Shown here: piece by piece, positions 58,501 to 64,000 of the stretch
Layout: every line of letters starts with the position of its first letter
Numbering within the stretch: the stretch's first letter is position 1
DNA from: Steinernema hermaphroditum
Taxonomy: Eukaryota; Nematoda; Chromadorea; Rhabditida; Steinernematidae
Assembly: GCA_030435675.1 (NCBI GenBank)
Contig: CM059622.1
Span: 17,050,001-17,114,000, forward strand
Direction of reading: 5' to 3'
Length of the DNA stretch: 64,000 nucleotides
Made by a program: the position numbers and the translations under genes
The notes under the pieces: generated by a model
Database searches by the model: none
The model's input: the letters and a program-made list of their open reading frames with translations, nothing else
Told to the model about the DNA's origin: nothing

Positions 58501-60599
58501 TGATTCGATTAGTCTGCGTGGGCCTCTGTTAGACGAAAAGTTGATTCCGGTAAAGGCGCGACCGTCGGAGTTTCAGCGATTCTTCGACCTCCTCGTGGCG
58601 GCGCCACTGGGATCGAACGGTGATCACGACCTTCTTATCGTGACGGTTAAACAACGGCTCCCCAATATTCCAGGCTTTTGTGAAACTAGGGCCATCTCTG
58701 AGCCAAGAACGACCGCTCCCCTCAACTAATTTCAGGGAGAGTGACCAATCGCCACCGATACACATGAAAAGACCAGTCAAAACTGAACAACCGATTAGAT
58801 GAGACATCAAAAAAACAGAGAAATTTATCTCGATTTGAAATGCTGTTGTTTCTCTCGCTTACTTCCAGAGTCGACTGAAGATCGGACACCTCCTCAATCG
58901 AGTGAAAAACGAAGAGCTATTCTTCGCCGTCCTGACATGTCCGACTTCCGGACGACCAATCCTATGCGTCTAATAGTTGATCTTTCATTGTAACATCGCT
59001 CAACCACAATTCTGACATTCGAAGAAGAAGACGAATCTCGAGAGAGAGCTGACCCCTTTCCACGGAAAAAAAAGTTTCTGTCTAGTCTCCCCATTACAAT
59101 GTCGCTTTTTAGAGTTTCTCTATCGCGATTAATCAACGCGCCGCCGTTCTTCGAATCCGATTTTACGACGGTCCGCTTTATCTCAGTCAGGCAAGAAGAA
59201 GAATAGTTTGGTCTTATCGCTGTGGGAGAGTCCACGAAGCCTTCGGGGAGTGATGACTTACGTACGGTCGAGCAAAGGTCAACTTCGAATGTATCGATTT
59301 TGGGGGCAAAAACCAGTCGGAGACAATGCGGGAGGTTCGCTGACTACTGACCTTTTAGAGTTTTGTGTCTGCGACATGTTGCCATTTGGACGGAGTGGTG
59401 CAGTCTTAATCGAGTGAAAGGGCAATTAGGGTGGCAGAGTTGCAAAGCGAGACAGACGGTGACACGGGAAAAAGACGGTGGATCAAACACCACGTGTGTA
59501 AAAAAGTGACGAAGTTTGGGGAAACGAACAGTGGTGTCCGCGGAGAACCTGCCTCTTTAGATGGGGGGTCTGTTTTGAAAAGGTGTCAGTAGAAGTGTGA
59601 TCGGCAGGGTGTGATTTCAAGATGTTAGTTCGAAGATTAGCATGTAAAATGACCCATAATTGACCTAGGAACCTATTGGTATTATATACTCTGAAAATAG
59701 TGAATCGATCTATGAATTCTTTTATATATTCTTCATGAAAGAGACCCAGGGTCATATGCCTGATAGCAATCACCTCCCGTTTAAAAATCACGATTTCCGG
59801 ATGACTACGGTATAGTTCCTAGATTTCAGCGCATATAAAGTCGTTCGACAAATCAATGACTGAATCATTTGACTGATTTTTGCTCGATCTCTTTGTTATT
59901 TCAGCTGTAGCGTCTGTGTATCGGGAAAAGTAAACACGTTTATAGTTTTTGACCTGTTTGGAAAATTTTCATCATTTCATCTATCCTTCAAACAAAAGGA
60001 AAAATTTCTGTTTATTTCTTGTACATCTCGCGGTAAAATGCAGTAAGGGAGGAACCGATTAACATCGAATGCGCAGAATTGGCCAAAAGATGTATCAAAG
60101 ACTGAAAATTTCCTCCGAATACCATCGACTTTGCTCGGTGGTTGTTCTATCACGTCAACTATCCTTCTTGTTCCTTCTCAAGAACGACACAGCTGTCCTT
60201 CTTGATGACCCACGTGTCGCTCTTAGAAATGCATTAACATACAGGCAGCATGTCTCATTTGGAAGACTTTTTTAAGAAGAATCAGGTGTCCAGACGAATC
60301 CGTATGAATCCATTGGCCGATCCAGTTAAAGGAACCAGTGGCCGTATGCACAAAAGTTTACAGCCAAGTGGTAACAGTGGGAACCTTTCCAGCTTTGTGT
60401 GTGATTCCTATAAATCCCAGAATCCAAGCTTCGATTGCCGATTCCGGACTCCGATTCCTCGAATCAGCACCGTTCACTGTGTCGAATAAGTACTTCGTGT
60501 TCGTGTGAAAGGACCTCGGGCACGTGCAATCTCTACACTAATTTACTGTGTACTCTTGCCTTTCACATTGAGCCTCCTATTACATATGACTCGCTCTTG
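55501..60599. other. no supportable gene
   Basis: GGATCGGTTGAACGGC-type dispersed repeat at 55745-55810. An open frame at 57055-57390 ends in a protein-like segment after TTTATTTCAG (GSSDNEYVNYEG, FNDWLEYLRYQT), which could be a stray exon or transposon relic but has no domain. A small CpG-rich patch at 57880-57970. The rest is unassigned. Confidence 0.35.
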
Positions 60600-61250
60600 A
60601 GATGGCCACCCTCATAGATCACCGGGACTCCCCTCTCAGCAGTCCGTCCATCACGCGCTGTCACGTACCATAGCCGTGCAGCACAAAGATCAACTCCACC
60701 GTGCGAAGAAGCAGTAATCGGATGCCCCGAGGACGAGATCGTCGTCGCCGCCTCGGCGATGTTGCGATAAAAAGTTACACTCTGCCACCGCCGCTTCCTT
60801 CTTCTTGTCGCCGCACGACCACGCGGCGAATCCCCCTCCGCAGCCACGCCCTCCCCCTACAATCCGGGAGGTCCCGTCGGCGACGCGGCCTCTCTGCCGC
60901 CCTCCACCCATCCAGCGCTCTCTCGCTCGCCGCAGAAAACATAAATGTGCGCAAATGTTGCGTTTTTTTGCACTTTGCGCTGCGGGCGCTCGAAAATATT
61001 TATGTGCGGCGCGCGCCGAAAAAACGACTTCGAAAGGACGTCCGTCGGGCGGTTGAATGGCCTCTGGGGAAGCGAAAGGAGCGGAGGGGAGGGATGCACG
61101 CCTGACAAACGGCGACCGCACACGACGTGAAACGAGATGATACTAATCTGGCGCGCAAAAAAACGGCTGAGCGTCTGCGTCCGAGGACGACTGCATGTTC
61201 CGCGAGGGGTCGTATACTGGTTCCAGTTTTCCACTCGAAGGAGCGGAGTG
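60600..61250. promoter_or_regulatory. GC-rich island
   Basis: Three A/T6-7 tracts with CG neighbours (60963-60969, 61019-61024, 61157-61163), GCGCGCGCC words, and compositional open frames on both strands. Confidence 0.35.
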
Positions 61251-64000
61251 CGTTTTGAGGGGATGTATAAGAAGGTCTCGAGTACGGAGCATTATATAAT
61301 CGACGTGGAAACGATCTTTTAGGGAACATAATCCATGGATCTTTAAAATTAAGAAGTTAATAATTAGTAACACGGAAACAGTTGATGGAAGTCGTCCTTT
61401 TACGCATATATCAGGAGAACCGAGGAGGACACAGCGCAGAGATAATGCAACAATGGTGATTTCATTAAGTCGATTACCGGAGACAATTATAGGTTAACGG
61501 TATCGGAGGGGCTGCGGGAACCACTCAGGAACAATTAACAAACCCTGGGAAATTTCCCACTATTTTGACGAGAAGGATCGAGCTGTAAGATTACGGATAT
61601 CGTCGTTTTCAGTCAAATATCCTTATAACATTTCCCTTTGCCGTCGATTACCCATAGTCGATTTGCAGATGTAAGTGTTAATGGAGCCCCTACAACTTGA
61701 CGACATCAGAGTTACTTGAAACTTCTACTAAAACTTCGAAAAGTGACCAGTTCACAAACTTATAACGAAAAATGGAAGGCTACACACAGCGTTTCCGAAC
61801 TTGTATGGCCTTTCCAGGAGGGCGCTCCGATTCTTTATGAATATAGTCTTTCCTAAAAAATCTCTTCCAGCTGATCTGACAGCTTCAGAAAGGGATAAAG
61901 ATGTACCTGTCAATTTTCAGAGACTTATAAACCCTACGTAAATCTATAGTCTGAAGACTTATGAATCTTATGGGCACAGGTGATCATTACAGATCGGTCT
62001 GATCACGGTCTCTTCTCTTGTCCGGCGCTTAATTCATTCTTGACATTTCATACCTTTTTCCTTTCGTTCACGGAACGGTGTAATTACTCAAATTTGTCGG
62101 ATATCACCGGGTCGAGATACCAGAATCAGCAGACCACGAGGTATTGTGGCTAACGAGGGAAGACTTTGCAAGCAAACAACTTTTATCCGGAGCCGAACTG
62201 TCACTTCAGCGATCTTTACATAATCAAATGAGACATAAGTGGCTGAGAGACGAAGACATAGAACAGGCGGCCGTATTGGGAACCAAGCCCGCCTATACAA
62301 ATTTGAGCTCTTGACAACCATCGTTGCTACGAGAAGACGCAGTACTCCAAGCCTACTACGGCCTTGATGTTATCCAGTTGGAATTTACCAGAAATTCTTA
62401 GGATACTCGGTGTTTTGGATGTTCACGATATAACATACCGGATCCATCAGAAGAACTCAGGAATGTGTTGGGTATCGAGCCGGGAAGCAAAAAGCGAAGC
62501 GCCGACGACACTTCCGCTCGAACTTGATCTACGAGGGCGGAAGTCGAGTTGTTGTTCACTCGGCTCTGTTTTCCAGACAGCCGGATGGCGAAGCTCACAA
62601 AAAAAACGGAGGAAATTGGTCTTTTGAACTGCGGCCACTGTGCCGTCGAATTACTAGTGCATCAGGAAGCGATCGATCATGTGTGAGGGAGAGGCAAAGT
62701 ATGTGCAGTTATGCATCATTCAGCAGAAGCTAAGAGACAACAACTTTTATACGATAGCTCGAAAAAGCGCAAGTTATCTGAATATAAATGTGGTTGAGAA
62801 GGCAAGTTTTGATTAGTATGATATGATTAGACCGTCAAGACCATCAAATTAATCATCATCAAAGACTAATCGGGAATGCCGAACGCTTACAGTTGCGGTA
62901 TAAGTATGGCATTGATGCAGAGCAGATGTCGAATCTTTTCATTTAGGCTTTACCGATATAAATACAGGCATTTCATGCAAGTCGTATATAACACAAATGG
63001 GAAGAACATGGTCAGGAACGAGCTAAGATTCTAGCCGAATAGATTCGGCAGCTTCGTCGCTCCGATGGCCGTCCAACGTCCAACAGGACGCTTCTTTCGA
63101 TGCCTCCGTCGCTGAAGCCAGATAAGAAGAAGAAACTAAGAATAAGTCCTTCTTGTTACTCTATAAGACACATTTCACAACCCGTTGATCCAAGAGCATA
63201 AACTTGAAACCAAGAATTCGAGGCCAAGACTTGATTGGCAGTCAGGACTCGTTCCTCAAATCAATATCATACAAGGTTTTGTGAAGAATTTCTGATCTCT
63301 TCGCCTTATTTGAAATGTTTTCGCCTGCATCGTTTTCTGGTTGGCACAGGTGGTCCGTAGAGGTAAGCGAGGACTATATGTCAGCCAAGCCAGAATGTCG
63401 CAATCCGTTGCAGTGGCCAATTTTAACACGATAGCAGAGTATAGAGAATACCCATTCTTGGCCTGGTTCTGGCCTCAATCCTGTCTTTGGCTTCTCCTCG
63501 GGAACCAAACTTTCGATACTCCTCGGTAATTTAATTGACGTGAACATTCAAGAATGAGGATAAGTGATTTGATGTATGGGAAAGATGTTGCGATGTAGGG
63601 TTGAATAAGTGGCAGGATCTTAAGGAGCATGGCTGGATGGAAATGCATGGGAAGCTGAAAGCATGTCTCTCTTTGGTCTTAGGTGATTTATTTCAGGTGA
63701 TCGATGTCTGAATCTTGATTCTTCACCACTCATTTGAAGGCACCGCCGTTCCACATGGAATCTACTCTCTAGAATTCACATCAGAAGATTCCTCTTTCCA
63801 GGTCGATATGTAAATCGTCTCCATCTATCCTATGTACATGCAGATCCTCAATGGGAGGTCCAAAACCGGCTCATAAAGTGCATCCATCGCCGACGCACAT
63901 GTCCGAATCCAATCGGTGCACTCCGAAAGTCCTTCCGACTTTTTGCTCCTCCGCCGCGTTCCACTCGCCGTGTTGACACTTCAACTCCACCGGCTTCTGG
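61251..64000. other. no gene seen to window end
   Basis: AT-rich, short open frames only (up to 87 codons). No RNA gene or repeat family recognised with confidence. A gene extending in from the right edge cannot be excluded. Confidence 0.35.

Noticed and set aside
62088..62321. Minus-strand frame considered as a retrotransposon fragment
   Set aside because: No reverse transcriptase, integrase or protease motif could be seen.

Overview
The window comes from a nematode, most likely a rhabditid. The genes have many 42-50 bp introns with TTTCAG-type acceptors. At least six genes carry a splice acceptor only 1-50 nt upstream of the start ATG, the mark of spliced-leader trans-splicing. The best protein matches are nematode-type (a two-DM-domain MAB-3, DOG-1/FANCJ, KLE-2, Ariadne). 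Genus and species cannot be fixed from the sequence. Coding exons are GC-rich at third positions, which produces long antisense open frames that are not genes.

Layout. 0-7 kb: an intronless Ser/Thr kinase (+) converging on an 11-exon DOG-1/FANCJ helicase (-). 7-14.5 kb: no protein gene; instead a 2 kb foldback (inverted-repeat) element, a third copy of its arm, and a series of small exon-like modules that fold into hairpins and are split by 42-49 bp introns. 14.5-30.2 kb: the gene-dense core, bounded by two nearly identical cysteine protease genes in inverted orientation (14.8-16.0 kb minus, 28.6-29.9 kb plus). Between them lie a mitochondrial-fission-regulator-like gene, a second intronless kinase, a RanBP1-domain gene, ariadne (RBR E3 ligase), a decayed tRNA-Val, condensin II kle-2 and a short intronless Elongin A-like gene. 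34-40 kb: a small unrecognised gene and a mab-3 homologue whose short first exon lies 3.6 kb upstream of the rest. 40.6-64 kb: about 23 kb with no gene I can support, made of dispersed repeats and several compact GC-rich islands.

The genes do not form one pathway. Several deal with chromosomes and the nucleus (DOG-1, KLE-2, RanBP1-like) or ubiquitin and Elongin (ARI-1, EloA-like). The two kinases are paralogues of each other and show no close match to a family I can name. The two proteases form a recent inverted duplication about 1.6 kb long.

Most interesting unexplained signals: the hairpin-exon modules at 10.8-14.3 kb; a cluster of TACGGTA heptamers in mab-3 intron 1; recurrent GC islands carrying A/T6-7 tracts with flanking CG; cathepsin-like proteases with a C-terminal membrane anchor; a possible PIP box at the N-terminus of DOG-1; and paired SUMO-interaction-like motifs at the N-terminus of the second kinase. 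All exon models were built by hand from reading frame, splice sites and remembered family similarity. None has been tested against transcripts or databases.
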